A stretch of 64,000 nt of DNA from JBDHAC01 sp039588215 (GCA_039588215.1 JBDHAD010000011.1:7463-71462), one strand, 5' to 3'; shown: positions 7,923 to 16,929, counted from the stretch's first letter. Program-made: numbers and translations. The notes: generated by a model not told the origin, from the letters alone.

Positions 7923-8777
7923 TCACTTGAAGATCACCATGATGAAGTAGGCTGCGGGGAGGGCCCAAAGCAGGGAGTCCAGGCGATCCAGGAGACCGCC
8001 GTGCCCCGGCAGCAGACTCGATGAGTCCTTGACGCCGCATTCGCGCTTGAGCGCTGACTCGACGAGGTCTCCGATGATTGCCATGGCGGCTACCGCCAGC
8101 CCGAAAACGACAGCGGGTCCATGCCCTAACTCCCAACCCCCTGGCAGAACCCACCGCGAGTAGATGAGCGCGACGATAGGCGCCGCAATCAGGGCCGATA
8201 CGGCACCCTCGATGGTCTTGTTCGGGCTCACACGAGGTGCGAGCGGCCGGGATCCGAAGGTGCGGCCTCCAAAGAAGGCGGCCGTGTCCGCCAGCCAAGT
8301 GATCGTGACCGGGAAGAAGAAGAAAAGCGTGTGGGCCAACTGATCCGTCGGTGGTGGTGCGACCGGTGGCGTGACCATCCAGCCCTCGCGGATCGGTATG
8401 CCGAAACTGATCAGCCCCCCGAGGTATAGGGCACCAAACGACGTCATTGCGGATGCGAGGATCGGACGTTCCTCCAGGGGCACCCGCGCGACGCCGAAGG
8501 CGCTGAACGCGAGCAAGAGCGCCCCACCGTACAGGCCACCGCCTGGGAAGCCACCGTACAGGACGACCACCGGGAAGAACAGGGTCCCCGCGCACCCGAG
8601 AGCGACGAAGACGCGCGCCCCGGTCACGCGGAGCATGGTCGCATATTCCCAAAAACCCACGGCCGCGACCGCTCCGAGACCGACGGCGAATACGGGTCCG
8701 CCCACGAAGACGACCAGCGCGCACAGGGGGACCCCGACCCCAGCGACGGCAAAGCGAGTTCGGAGGTCGCCCTTCAC
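7923..8777 (-). CDS. cdsA: Phosphatidate cytidylyltransferase
   Basis: Makes CDP-diacylglycerol from phosphatidic acid and CTP, the branch point of phospholipid synthesis, in the inner membrane. The 284-residue polytopic protein carries the family signature near the C-terminus: SPNKTIEGA, then GDLVESALKRECGVKDSS, then LPGHGGLLDRLDS. Several hydrophobic helices fill the first 180 residues. The GTG start at 8777 has a GGGGGA ribosome-binding site six bases upstream. A longer reading in another frame over the same region lacks the signature and is a shadow. The CDP-DAG made here would feed the CDP-alcohol phosphatidyltransferase at 59274. Confidence 0.96.
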   Translation of the reverse strand: MKGDLRTRFAVAGVGVPLCALVVFVGGPVFAVGLGAVAAVGFWEYATMLRVTGARVFVALGCAGTLFFPVVVLYGGFPGGGLYGGALLLAFSAFGVARVPLEERPILASAMTSFGALYLGGLISFGIPIREGWMVTPPVAPPPTDQLAHTLFFFFPVTITWLADTAAFFGGRTFGSRPLAPRVSPNKTIEGAVSALIAAPIVALIYSRWVLPGGWELGHGPAVVFGLAVAAMAIIGDLVESALKRECGVKDSSSLLPGHGGLLDRLDSLLWALPAAYFIMVIFK

Positions 8778-8826
8778 TCACATCCCCCGGCAGTCCTCCA
8801 GCTTCGCGGCCGGCGTCCCCGAACCC

Positions 8827-9597
8827 TCACGCGCTCACCCTACCGAACCGGCGCTGACGACCCTGATAGTCGATCAACGCCTCGAACAAATGCTCGCGGT
8901 GGAAATCCGGCCACAGGACGGGTGTGACGTAGATCTCCGCATACGCGAGCTGCCAAAGAAGGAAGTTCGATATTCTCCATTCCCCCGACGATCGGATCAG
9001 TAAATCCGGGTCCGGCCACTCGCGAGTGAGAAGCGCGCCCGTGATGTCATCCTCGGTGATCTCGTCCGGAATCAGCGAGCCTTCCATGCAGCTCCGTGCC
9101 AGAGCCCGGCACGCGCGGACGATCTCCGCGCGCGATCCATAGCTGATTGCGAGATGGACGAACAGCGCACCGCCGGCGGCGGTGGCGCGTTCCAGGTCCT
9201 CGATCGCCGCCAGCGCCGAGGCAGACAGGCGGTCCAAGTCGCCGAATACGCTGACCCTGATGCCGGCCTCCACGAGCTCTCCCTTCTCGCGCTCTACGTA
9301 CTCCTCGAGAAGGGCCATGAGAGCGGACACCTCGCTCTCGGGCCGCTGCCAGTTCTCTTGTGAGAAGGCATAGAGGGTGAGGTGCGGGATCCCGGCCTCC
9401 GCGGCACCCTGTATGACCTCTCGAACCGCGTTCATCCCTGCCCGGTGTCCCTCCCAGCGCGGCAGGCCTCGGTCGGCTGCCCAGCGACCGTTTCCGTCCA
9501 TGATGACGGCGACGTGTTGTGGGAGCTCGCGTTGACGAACACGCTCGAGGGTCTCGGATCGAGATGTCGAGTCGGAGGCGTCGGCTCGTACGTTCAC
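8827..9597 (-). CDS. uppS: Isoprenyl (undecaprenyl diphosphate) synthase
   Basis: cis-Prenyltransferase that builds the C55 lipid carrier for peptidoglycan and other glycans. The 256-residue protein shows MDGNGRWA with the catalytic Asp, the HRAGM motif, YAFSQENW, and RISNFLLWQ followed by YAEIYV. I start it at the GTG at 9597, which sits one base after the thiI stop and leaves about 25 residues before the catalytic motif. In-frame codons further upstream lie inside thiI and add non-homologous sequence. It is followed by cdsA after 49 bases. Confidence 0.95.
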   Translation of the reverse strand: MNVRADASDSTSRSETLERVRQRELPQHVAVIMDGNGRWAADRGLPRWEGHRAGMNAVREVIQGAAEAGIPHLTLYAFSQENWQRPESEVSALMALLEEYVEREKGELVEAGIRVSVFGDLDRLSASALAAIEDLERATAAGGALFVHLAISYGSRAEIVRACRALARSCMEGSLIPDEITEDDITGALLTREWPDPDLLIRSSGEWRISNFLLWQLAYAEIYVTPVLWPDFHREHLFEALIDYQGRQRRFGRVSA

Positions 9598-9598
9598 G

Positions 9599-11191
9599 CT
9601 AATTCGTCTCGGGTGTCTCGGGTTCTGTGCGCGCCGAACCCCGCTCCAGCTTTCGCAAGCGTGGTGCCCCTCCGAGGAAGCTGTAGGCCTCGAAGCCATC
9701 CTGCTGCATCCGCTCGGCGAGGAAGGCGGTCCGCACCCCTTCCGCGCAAACGAGAACGTAGGTCAGCCCCCGATCCAACGCCGAATATTGTCGCTCCAGA
9801 TCCTCGAACGCGCGGTGTTCCGCGTCCGGCCAATGCCATCCGTTGAACGACTGGGGTTGCCGGGTATCGATCACACGCGCCCCCGGTGGGATCTCCGACA
9901 CGTAAAGGTTGGGGCCCACGACTTCCGACGCGTGCAGCGACCGAAGCTTCAACACTTCCATACCTGCGATCGCGTTCATGAGCTCGGTACGCCCGACCGC
10001 CTCCTCCTGTGCGCGCGCCGCCTCGGGACTCGAGGCGGTCACCGGCCGGTCCGGGGCGACATCGCAATATTCGCGGACGTGCGCGGAAAGCTCGTACGTG
10101 CCGATCTCGCGAGCCCGAATGAGGATCTCCTCCTTGTGAAATCCGAGCAAGGGCCGGAGGATCGGATGGTCGGAGGCATCCTCGATCGCCCGCAGGTTCA
10201 CCAACGTCTGCGAGGAGACCTGTCCCACGGACTCACCGGTCAGGATCGCCTCGGCGCCCCTCCGGACCGCGATCTCGGATGCGGCGCGATACATGAGCCG
10301 CTTGAGGACCACCTGGAGGTATGCGGGCTTCGCCCGTTCTCGCATCGCTCTCACAACCGGCTCGAACTCCAGCACATGCAGGCGCGGATGCGTCCCGTAG
10401 CTCCAACGGTCGGCGAGCACCTTGCTCACTTCGATGACCATCCGCTTGTATGCGGCCCCACCGAGGTTGCAGAACACATAGTCGAGTGAGATACCGCGCC
10501 GGAGCGCCATCCACGCGGCAACGGGTGAGTCGAACCCCCCCGAGATGAGCCCCACCGCGCGTCCCTGCACACCGAGTGGCAAGCCGGCGGCACCCGTGAC
10601 CCGGTCCTCGTAGAAATAGGCCCGATCATCTCGGACCTCAACGTGAACCGTCACATCGGGATCGTCGAGGTCTACGGTGGCTCCGGGATTCAGGGCCGCT
10701 CCCAGCTCGCGGTGAATGTCGTCCGAGTGGAACGAGTGCTCGCCCGCGCGCCGGGCCCGCACAGCGTACGTCCGACCCTTCACCCGCTCCCCAAACATGG
10801 ATGCACCCTGCTCCACGATGTCGGGCAGACTCGCGTCGCACTCCCCGACGAGTAGCGAGCAGCTGCTCACCCCAAACGTACGGCGCAGTGGCTCGAGAAA
10901 ATCCGCATTCGGCGACGTGACGTAGAACCTGCTCCAGCCGACGTCGATTCGCGCATCGACTCCCTCGTTGACAAACGCATCGCGGAGGTTCTGGAGAAGG
11001 CGATTCTGGAAGCGCGCGCGCGTGCGACGAGACTTGATGGCGAGCTCACCTGAGAACCGGACGAGAGCCCGAGTGAGCTTAGGCCCGGACGGACCTCCGC
11101 TAGCGTCTCCCGCGCTCGTGCCGGGTGCCGGAGGCGCAGCTGCCGCGATCCCAGGCGCGGCGCCGTCGGGTTGGGTTCGAGGCTCCGTCAT
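9599..11191 (-). CDS. thiI: tRNA 4-thiouridine synthetase ThiI with rhodanese domain
   Basis: Adenylates and thiolates U8 of tRNA and can supply sulfur for thiamine thiazole synthesis. The order of domains is an N-terminal ferredoxin-like and THUMP region (to about residue 190), a PP-loop ATPase with SGGFDSPVA at about 200, REYCDVAP carrying the central cysteine, and a C-terminal rhodanese domain with the persulfide Cys in VCAEGVRT. This is the long form, like E. coli. I choose the ATG at 11191; a TTG ten codons earlier is possible. The first 35 or so residues are Pro/Ala/Gly-rich and unlike the family. It directly precedes uppS with no gap. Confidence 0.94.
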   Translation of the reverse strand: MTEPRTQPDGAAPGIAAAAPPAPGTSAGDASGGPSGPKLTRALVRFSGELAIKSRRTRARFQNRLLQNLRDAFVNEGVDARIDVGWSRFYVTSPNADFLEPLRRTFGVSSCSLLVGECDASLPDIVEQGASMFGERVKGRTYAVRARRAGEHSFHSDDIHRELGAALNPGATVDLDDPDVTVHVEVRDDRAYFYEDRVTGAAGLPLGVQGRAVGLISGGFDSPVAAWMALRRGISLDYVFCNLGGAAYKRMVIEVSKVLADRWSYGTHPRLHVLEFEPVVRAMRERAKPAYLQVVLKRLMYRAASEIAVRRGAEAILTGESVGQVSSQTLVNLRAIEDASDHPILRPLLGFHKEEILIRAREIGTYELSAHVREYCDVAPDRPVTASSPEAARAQEEAVGRTELMNAIAGMEVLKLRSLHASEVVGPNLYVSEIPPGARVIDTRQPQSFNGWHWPDAEHRAFEDLERQYSALDRGLTYVLVCAEGVRTAFLAERMQQDGFEAYSFLGGAPRLRKLERGSARTEPETPETN

Positions 11192-11395
11192 GACCCGTAA
11201 GAATACCGTCGCGTCGGGCAAAAGTCTCTCCGGGTCAGCCGGTCGCAGTTGACCATCCGGTATACAACGCTGACACGACCATGCATAACGGCATGAATAG
11301 CTGCGTCTTACGCTCTATGTCGCGTGTTGCGACGCAGATCGCCGCGCGAGGGACCATTGTCTTCCTGATGGCCCGTCGGGTACATGGGTGGGGAA

Positions 11396-11469
11396 TGGCA
11401 GGGGCGGGATTTGAACCCGCGGCCAAGGGCTTATGAGTCCCCTGCTCTACCAGGCTGAGCTACCCTGCC
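11396..11469 (-). tRNA. tRNA with CAU anticodon (elongator Met, or Ile2 if modified)
   Basis: The 74-base cloverleaf on the minus strand has a 7-pair acceptor (GGCAGGG/CCCTGCC), D arm GCTC/GAGC, anticodon loop CTCATAA with CAT at 11433-11435, T arm GCGGG-TTCAAAT-CCCGC and discriminator A. CCA is not encoded. A paired first acceptor position argues against initiator tRNA. In the anticodon stem the last pair before the loop is A-G, a mismatch. A CAU tRNA may be read as Ile2 after lysidine modification; sequence alone leaves this open, with elongator Met favoured. It is placed between ftsB and thiI. Confidence 0.9.
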
Positions 11470-11477
11470 GGAGAGAA

Positions 11478-11495
11478 ACCGGAGCCGGGTCCGGT
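11478..11495 (-). terminator. Hairpin between ftsB and the tRNA
   Basis: ACCGGA-CCCGGC-TCCGGT is a 6-pair stem followed on the minus strand by TTTCTCTC. It ends eight bases before the mature 5' end of the tRNA. It could be a weak terminator of the eno-ftsB transcript or a processing element for a cotranscribed tRNA. Confidence 0.3.
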
Positions 11496-11513
11496 CCATG
11501 GTCGGCGCGTATG

Positions 11514-11876
11514 CTAATCGCCGTCGGAGTCGGAGGTCAAGTTTTGGGCGGCCTCCCCACCCACCTCTTCCACCCCGTCCTTCCCGAGGTCGACGAAGCG
11601 GTATAGGTGCTCGCCTGGCCTGAGGAAGCTGTATCGCTCGCGGGCCACTCGCTCGATCACCGCCGGGTCGGTCGTGAGGCTGTCCCCCCACGCCGCGAGC
11701 GAATCCGCCCACCGATGTAACGAGTCCACTCTCACGGCCGCCTCGGCCCTCGTGTGCTTGAGCTCCTGCAGATCGCGGAGACCGTACTCTCCACCGAGCA
11801 GGAAGTAGTACGCCGCCAGCATGGCGCCGACCGCGGTCAGACCTCGCGCGAGCCGACGTGCGAGCCGCTCAGGCAT
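11514..11876 (-). CDS. ftsB: FtsB/DivIC-like septum formation initiator
   Basis: The 120-residue protein has a short basic N-terminus (MPERLARRLARG), one membrane helix at about residues 13-30, a heptad-like coiled coil to about 80, and the family tail VARERYSFLRPGEHLYRF. FtsB/DivIC forms the FtsQLB complex that activates septal peptidoglycan synthesis. The start at 11876 overlaps the end of eno by eight bases; an upstream reading inside eno lacks a membrane anchor. The position directly after eno is the classical one for ftsB, which supports the call. Confidence 0.85.
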   Translation of the reverse strand: MPERLARRLARGLTAVGAMLAAYYFLLGGEYGLRDLQELKHTRAEAAVRVDSLHRWADSLAAWGDSLTTDPAVIERVARERYSFLRPGEHLYRFVDLGKDGVEEVGGEAAQNLTSDSDGD

Positions 11877-13152
11877 AGAGCGATCTCCCGGGATACGACG
11901 CGGCGGTCCCGAGCTCCTCTTCGATGCGCAGCAGCTGGTTGTACTTGGCCACGCGTTCCGAGCGACAGGCCGAGCCGGTCTTGATCTGCCCGGCCTCGGT
12001 CCCAACCGCGAGATCTGCGATGAACGTGTCCTCTGTTTCTCCGGAGCGGTGCGAGATCACGACGCCCCACCCCTGCTCGGACGCCATGCGGATCGCATCC
12101 AACGTCTCCGTTACCGTTCCGATCTGGTTGAGCTTGATCAGGATCGCGTTACCGACGCCTTCATCGAAGCCTCGTTGAAGACGTTCCACGTTCGTCACGA
12201 AGATGTCGTCGCCCACGAGCTGAACGCGGGATCCGAGGCCCTCCGTTAGAGCTGCCCAGCCCGCCCAGTCGTCCTCTGCCAGTCCATCCTCTATCGAGAC
12301 GATCGGATACGCGTCGAGCCAGGACGCGTACAACGCGATCATGTCCCCGGCGGTGTGATCACCTGCCTCACCCGCGCTCCCGAGTCGGTAGACTCCACCG
12401 TCCTCGTACAGCTCGGAGGCCGCGCAGTCGAGGGCGAGAGCGATGTCCTCGCCCGGCCGGTAACCGGCGTCCTCGATCGACGCGAGGATCAGGTCCAACG
12501 CCTGTCGATTGGACTCCAGGTCCGGCGCGACTCCCCCCTCGTCACCCACGGACGTCGTGTATCCGCCTTTCGCCAGCCGGCTACGCAAGGCATGGAACAC
12601 CTCTACGCCCGCTCTCAATCCTTCGGAGAACGTCACGGCCCCGACGGGAATCACCATGAACTCTTGGATATCCACGTTGTTGTCGGCATGAACGCCACCG
12701 TTGAGGATGTTCAGCATAGGCACCGGAAGGATCCGGCTCTCCTCGCCGCCCAGCCGTCGATACAGTGGGGCTCCCGCTTCGACCGCGGCTGCGCGTGCGG
12801 CCGCCATCGAGACAGCCAGCAAGGCATTGGCCCCCAGGCGACCCTTGTTCGCCGTCCCGTCGAGCTCGATCAGCAGGTGGTCGAGGGCGGTCTGGTCGGC
12901 GGGCTCGTGCCCCAGCATTGCGCTCCGGATTTCGCCGCGCACGTGACCGACCGCCTCGAGCACTCCCTTGCCTCCGTACCGACTCCCATCTCCATCGCGC
13001 AGCTCCACGGCCTCGTGCTCGCCCGTGGATGCACCACTGGGTACGCCGGCGCGGCCGATCACGCCGCTTGCGAGTTGTAGCTCCGCCTCGACCGTTGGGT
13101 TGCCGCGCGAATCCAGGATCTCGCGGGCACGAACGTCGACGATCGCCGACAT
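11869..13152 (-). CDS. eno: Enolase
   Basis: Interconverts 2-phosphoglycerate and phosphoenolpyruvate in glycolysis and gluconeogenesis, and is often part of the RNA degradosome. The 427-residue protein is full length. SGASTGEHEA carries the mobile-loop residues; the metal ligands lie in DCAASE, SIEDG and VGDDIFVTN; the catalytic Lys is in LIKLNQIGT; and SHRSGETED binds substrate. The ribosome-binding site GAGGTGA lies a few bases before the ATG at 13152. The 181-base gap upstream implies its own promoter, which I could not identify convincingly. ftsB follows with an 8-base overlap. Confidence 0.98.
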   Translation of the reverse strand: MSAIVDVRAREILDSRGNPTVEAELQLASGVIGRAGVPSGASTGEHEAVELRDGDGSRYGGKGVLEAVGHVRGEIRSAMLGHEPADQTALDHLLIELDGTANKGRLGANALLAVSMAAARAAAVEAGAPLYRRLGGEESRILPVPMLNILNGGVHADNNVDIQEFMVIPVGAVTFSEGLRAGVEVFHALRSRLAKGGYTTSVGDEGGVAPDLESNRQALDLILASIEDAGYRPGEDIALALDCAASELYEDGGVYRLGSAGEAGDHTAGDMIALYASWLDAYPIVSIEDGLAEDDWAGWAALTEGLGSRVQLVGDDIFVTNVERLQRGFDEGVGNAILIKLNQIGTVTETLDAIRMASEQGWGVVISHRSGETEDTFIADLAVGTEAGQIKTGSACRSERVAKYNQLLRIEEELGTAASYPGRSLYA

Positions 13153-13307
13153 GCGTCACCTCGTGCGGTTCGGTTCGCTGTATGATCGTGAGATCGACTC
13201 CGGGAGGCCCAACCCTGCGGCACGCGCCGCCCCGACCCCACCCGTACCAGGTTCATAGTGTCCGGTAGGACGGACCCGAACAAGGGGTCCAGGGACGCGG
13301 TTTCACT

Positions 13308-13326
13308 CCGGCCGCCAGGCGGCCGG
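13308..13326 (-). terminator. GC-only hairpin just after the plsC stop
   Basis: CCGGCCGCCAGGCGGCCGG is a near-perfect palindrome giving a 7-8 pair stem with a 3-5 base loop, seven bases beyond the plsC stop codon on the minus strand. No T-run follows. It is probably a 3'-end structure or weak terminator separating plsC from eno. Confidence 0.4.
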
Positions 13327-13333
13327 CCAGCGA

Positions 13334-14080
13334 CTATGCGATGGACGCGTGGTCGTGAGAGCCAGGCTCGCCGCGAAGCCGCTCCAACAGTTGCTCGACG
13401 GTCTTGCGGGTGCGTTGAGCGAGGGCGTTGCGATCGGCGGCGGTCATGCCTCCGAGCGGAACTCTGCTCGCGCACCGCAAACGGATGACTCCGGGGTGGA
13501 TCCGTCGCGCGCCCCTCGGTAGGACGTGCCGGCCCCCCTCGATTGCCAATGGCACGAGGTCGGCCTGTGTTTCGATGGCGAGCGTGAACGCCCCTTTCTT
13601 GAAGCGCTTGAGTCCCCCGTCCGGAGAGCGCGTACCCTCCGGGAAAAAAACGAGAGAGAGCCCGTCGCGCTCCATCCGCTTCCCGGCGGCTCGGATCACC
13701 TCGCTGGCGAGAGCCGGATTGCCCCGATCGATGAATGCGTGCCCGGCCGATCGACACGCAGCACCGAAGATGGGGATCCTTCCCAGTTCCTGTTTGGCCA
13801 CGAAACGGAGCGAGACCGGCAGGACAGCCATCATCGCCCACACGTCGAACAGCGATTGGTGGTTCGACACGAACAGGTGCGCCTCACCCGGTCGCACGTG
13901 CTCGAGGCCCTCCGCTTCAACCCGCACGCCAGCCGCCCGCAAGAGCGATCGAGACCAGTTGCGGTGCACCCAGTCGTACCAGCCCCTCCCGGCTCGTACG
14001 ATCCCACCGACGACCGCCGTGAGGGAGAAGAATAGCGTCGAGAGGAAGGCCACGACGAGGAACCACACGGTACGGATCAC
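13334..14080 (-). CDS. plsC: 1-acyl-sn-glycerol-3-phosphate acyltransferase
   Basis: Transfers the second acyl chain to lysophosphatidic acid, giving the phosphatidic acid used by CdsA. The 248-residue protein has an N-terminal membrane helix at about residues 5-25, the catalytic NHQSLFD motif (NHx4D) at about 73, and FPEGTRSPDG at about 145. The acyl-donor type (ACP or CoA) cannot be read. The ATG at 14080 overlaps the thiL stop (ATGA). The product supplies the same lipid pathway as cdsA, although the two genes are in separate parts of the minus-strand block. Confidence 0.92.
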   Translation of the reverse strand: MIRTVWFLVVAFLSTLFFSLTAVVGGIVRAGRGWYDWVHRNWSRSLLRAAGVRVEAEGLEHVRPGEAHLFVSNHQSLFDVWAMMAVLPVSLRFVAKQELGRIPIFGAACRSAGHAFIDRGNPALASEVIRAAGKRMERDGLSLVFFPEGTRSPDGGLKRFKKGAFTLAIETQADLVPLAIEGGRHVLPRGARRIHPGVIRLRCASRVPLGGMTAADRNALAQRTRKTVEQLLERLRGEPGSHDHASIA

Positions 14081-15123
14081 GACCGGTCTGCTCCGTCAAA
14101 ATGATCGAACCCCCGAGCTTCCAGATCATGAGCCGTCCCGTCGGGACCGATCCATCGCACCCCGCGTTCGAACGGGACCGTTTCCCCAATGCGAGATAGC
14201 GGCAGACCGAAGGCCGCGGCGAAGGGCGCTGCCAGCGCGCCCAGCACGCCCGGGGCCGCCGCGATCAAAAGCTCGTAGTCTTCACCGCCCGAGAGTTTCA
14301 GCTGAAACGCTGCGTCGCTCTCCGCGAAACTCCGCAAAGAGGGAGCCGTGGGAATCGCCGCCAGTTCGATTGAGGCACCCACGCCCGAGGCTGCCGCGAG
14401 GTGACGCGCGTCGCGTGTAAGTCCGTCCGACACGTCGATCAACGCGTGCAGCGAGGCGCGTTCCACCAGCCATCGGGCCTCCTTCAAGCGCGGGGTCGGC
14501 CGTTCGAACGCACGCCTCGCATCAGGGGCCGGTTCCAGTCCGCGTTGGAAATCGGCGACTGCCGCCGCGGCCCCGCCGAGGTGACCGGTGAGCCACAGCT
14601 CGTCTCCCGGTTCGGCTCCAGCCCGAGTTACGGGTGCGGGGCAATGTCCCACCGCGGTGACATCGACCATGACGGGTCCCGGTGATCCACCCACGTCCCC
14701 CCCGAGCAACTCCCCGCCGTGGTCTGCGAGGCAGTCTCCGATGCCGGTCCCGATCGAGGCGGCCACCGGCTCCCCAAGCTCGGGTGGAAGCGCGAGCGCG
14801 ATGAGGACACCCAGGGGCTCCGCCGCCATGGCCGCCAGATCGCTGAGGGCGACAGCCACGGCTCGATACCCGACGGTCTCCCAGGTCGTCCAGGCACGCC
14901 GAAAGTGAATGTCCTCCACGCACGCGTCGGAGCTCAAGACCAGCCGGCTGGCCGAAGGAGGGCTCAGCGCGGCTGCGTCATCCCCGAGGGGGACGTGGAG
15001 CCAATCGGGCCGGGACCCAGCCCCTCCCGCTGAATCCACCAGCGCACGTATGAGGTCGGACTCCGGCCCGGCGGCGAGGCCGAGCTTCGGCCTGGAGACG
15101 TGGTCACCGACGTCACCACTCAC
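14077..15123 (-). CDS. thiL: Thiamine-monophosphate kinase
   Basis: Phosphorylates thiamine monophosphate to the active cofactor TPP. The 348-residue protein has the AIR-synthase-like fold with PLGDDAAAL, SSDACVEDIHF, the SDLAAMAAEP segment, LLGGDVGG, DVSDGLTRDA and a late SGGEDYELL motif. The GTG at 15123 overlaps the nnr stop as GTGA, and I prefer it to a longer start inside nnr. It lies in the same minus-strand run as thiI, though thiI here is more likely for tRNA. plsC overlaps its end by four bases. Confidence 0.94.
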   Translation of the reverse strand: MSGDVGDHVSRPKLGLAAGPESDLIRALVDSAGGAGSRPDWLHVPLGDDAAALSPPSASRLVLSSDACVEDIHFRRAWTTWETVGYRAVAVALSDLAAMAAEPLGVLIALALPPELGEPVAASIGTGIGDCLADHGGELLGGDVGGSPGPVMVDVTAVGHCPAPVTRAGAEPGDELWLTGHLGGAAAAVADFQRGLEPAPDARRAFERPTPRLKEARWLVERASLHALIDVSDGLTRDARHLAAASGVGASIELAAIPTAPSLRSFAESDAAFQLKLSGGEDYELLIAAAPGVLGALAAPFAAAFGLPLSRIGETVPFERGVRWIGPDGTAHDLEARGFDHFDGADRS

Positions 15124-16700
15124 GTAACTACCACATCTCCGACCGACGGAAGGGCGATCAAGACGCTTTGCCACTGGGGGAGCCTCTCGTCCTCGAGCGC
15201 CGCCCGCGCGCCAGCTATACGCTCGGGCACATCGGCGGCCGAATGTCCGATCGAGTGAGGTGCATGGGTCGCGGAGATCCCGGTAACCATCAGCGCCGCG
15301 CTCGCCGCGTCTGCCGGGGCAAGACCCGCGGCCAGGTACGCGCCGGCCAGCCCAGTGAGCACATCCCCCATGCCTCCCGTAGCCAAGGCGGGGGTCAGGA
15401 GGGTCGTTACGCGGAGGGGCTCGCCCTCCTGAGCCACCCAGGAAGGGGCGCCCTTGAGCAGGACGGTCGCATGGAAACGCTCCGAGGCCTCCCGCGCCGC
15501 ACCGGGTGGATCGGCGACGACCTCATCCAACGCGCGCCCGAGCAACCGCGCCATCTCCCCCGGATGAGGCGTCAGGAGCGCAGCGCCAAGCAGTGCGTCC
15601 GTGAGGGCATCCGCCCTCCCCTCCCAGAGGTTCAATCCGTCGGCATCGAGCAGGATAGCCGTTTCACCGCGTGTCGCGAGGACATGATCGACCAGTGCCA
15701 CGCGCGCCGGCTCGCGCCCAAGCCCCGGTCCGACGGCGATCGCGTCCGCCCAGGCTGCGGACTCGGCCACGCCGTCCAACGAGTCCCATGGAACGAAGAC
15801 GGCTTCAGGGACCGCCGTCTGCACGATCTCACGGTTTTCCGGCGCGCTCACCACACGCACGATGCCGACCCCTCCCCGAACCGCCGTGCGGGCGGCGAGT
15901 ACCGCTGCGCCGGCCATGCCCGCCTGACCGGCGACGAGCGTGAGGTATCCGGCACTTCCCTTATGCGCGTTCGCTGCCCGAGGTCCGAGCATATCCTCTC
16001 CCACCCAGGCGGCCGTGATCGCGCGAGCCCCAGGGATCTGGTCCGGTGGCGGAAAGCCGATCTCCACGCCGAACAGGTCGCCGCAGCGGGCGCGCGCGGG
16101 GAAGCGGAGGAGGCCCAGCTTCGGCCACCCGAAGGAGACCGTTAGCGTCGCGCGGATGCAGGCGCCGGGGACTGTGCCGGTGCTGAAATTCGCTCCGCTC
16201 GGACCATCGACGGCCACGATCGGAACTCCCATCGAGTTGGCCGTCTCGATGATCGAGGCCTGTGGCTCGCGGGGTGCTGCCGACAGTCCCGTCCCCAGAA
16301 TCCCGTCCAGGAGGACCGCGGCACCGATGGCCTGGCTCGGGAGCTCCTCCGGGTCCGCCAGCGGGATCCGCCAGCCCAGCAACACATCCGGCTCCGGTGG
16401 CTTGCTTCCGCATCGAACGGCGGCCACGTCCCGCCCCCAGGCGTTGAGCGTCCGCAGGGCGACCAGCGCGTCCGCTCCGTTGTGGCCGCTTCCAGCCAGG
16501 GCGACAACCCGTCCTTCGGGCCATCGGTGCTGGACCAGCCTTGCAACTTCACGCCCCGCATTCTCGATGAGAGCGCGCTCGGAAATCGAGCCGGAGCCGG
16601 TTGCCGCGCGATCGATCGCGGCCATCTCCTCGGCGGTGGGGAGCCAGACCTGGCGGGCTGCCGCCCGCCACCATGCGTGGCGGGTGGTGAGGACGTTCAT
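15120..16700 (-). CDS. nnr: Bifunctional NAD(P)H-hydrate epimerase / ADP-dependent (S)-NAD(P)H-hydrate dehydratase
   Basis: Repairs hydrated NADH and NADPH. The 526-residue protein is a fusion. The N-terminal epimerase domain (to about residue 215) has GSGHNGADAL and VDGPSG. The C-terminal ADP-dependent dehydratase domain has HKGSAGYL, DADGLNLW, LTPHPGEMARLL and GGMGDVLTG. The fusion order is the usual YjeF order. ATG at 16700 follows the small zinc-ribbon gene by 31 bases. thiL overlaps its stop. Confidence 0.95.
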   Translation of the reverse strand: MNVLTTRHAWWRAAARQVWLPTAEEMAAIDRAATGSGSISERALIENAGREVARLVQHRWPEGRVVALAGSGHNGADALVALRTLNAWGRDVAAVRCGSKPPEPDVLLGWRIPLADPEELPSQAIGAAVLLDGILGTGLSAAPREPQASIIETANSMGVPIVAVDGPSGANFSTGTVPGACIRATLTVSFGWPKLGLLRFPARARCGDLFGVEIGFPPPDQIPGARAITAAWVGEDMLGPRAANAHKGSAGYLTLVAGQAGMAGAAVLAARTAVRGGVGIVRVVSAPENREIVQTAVPEAVFVPWDSLDGVAESAAWADAIAVGPGLGREPARVALVDHVLATRGETAILLDADGLNLWEGRADALTDALLGAALLTPHPGEMARLLGRALDEVVADPPGAAREASERFHATVLLKGAPSWVAQEGEPLRVTTLLTPALATGGMGDVLTGLAGAYLAAGLAPADAASAALMVTGISATHAPHSIGHSAADVPERIAGARAALEDERLPQWQSVLIALPSVGDVVVT

Positions 16701-16731
16701 GGCTGTGCGGCCGCCGAGCCGCCCGCCAAGG

Positions 16732-16929
16732 CTACTTGTAGGACTGCTGGATGGTTCGACCGAAGCTGATCTCGCCGTTGTCGATCCGGATATTGAATCC
16801 GCACTCGGGGTTCGAGCAAACCCATGCCTTGTATCGAATCGGAGCTCCGTCCCGCCCGTAGTCCGAGAGCGGGATCAGCACGCCCTCCTTGCAGCTCAGA
16901 CACTGTGTGAAACGGCTAGAATCATCCAC
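16732..16929 (-). CDS. Small zinc-ribbon protein of unknown function
   Basis: The 65-residue protein has two cysteine pairs, CLSC near residue 10 and CSNPEC near 37, spaced like a single zinc ribbon. The remainder is charged and has no membrane segment. The GTG start at 16929 has a GGGAGGGG-type ribosome-binding site about eight bases upstream. A TTG six codons earlier would overlap that site and is less likely. Zinc binding is inferred from the cysteine spacing. Function is unknown; it may be a small nucleic-acid or protein-binding accessory. It sits between a Minf_1886-type gene and nnr. Confidence 0.65.
   Translation of the reverse strand: MDDSSRFTQCLSCKEGVLIPLSDYGRDGAPIRYKAWVCSNPECGFNIRIDNGEISFGRTIQQSYK

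Noticed and set aside
11222..11395. TPP riboswitch upstream of thiI
   Set aside because: The CTGAGA and other conserved TPP-box sequences are not present in this 174-base stretch.
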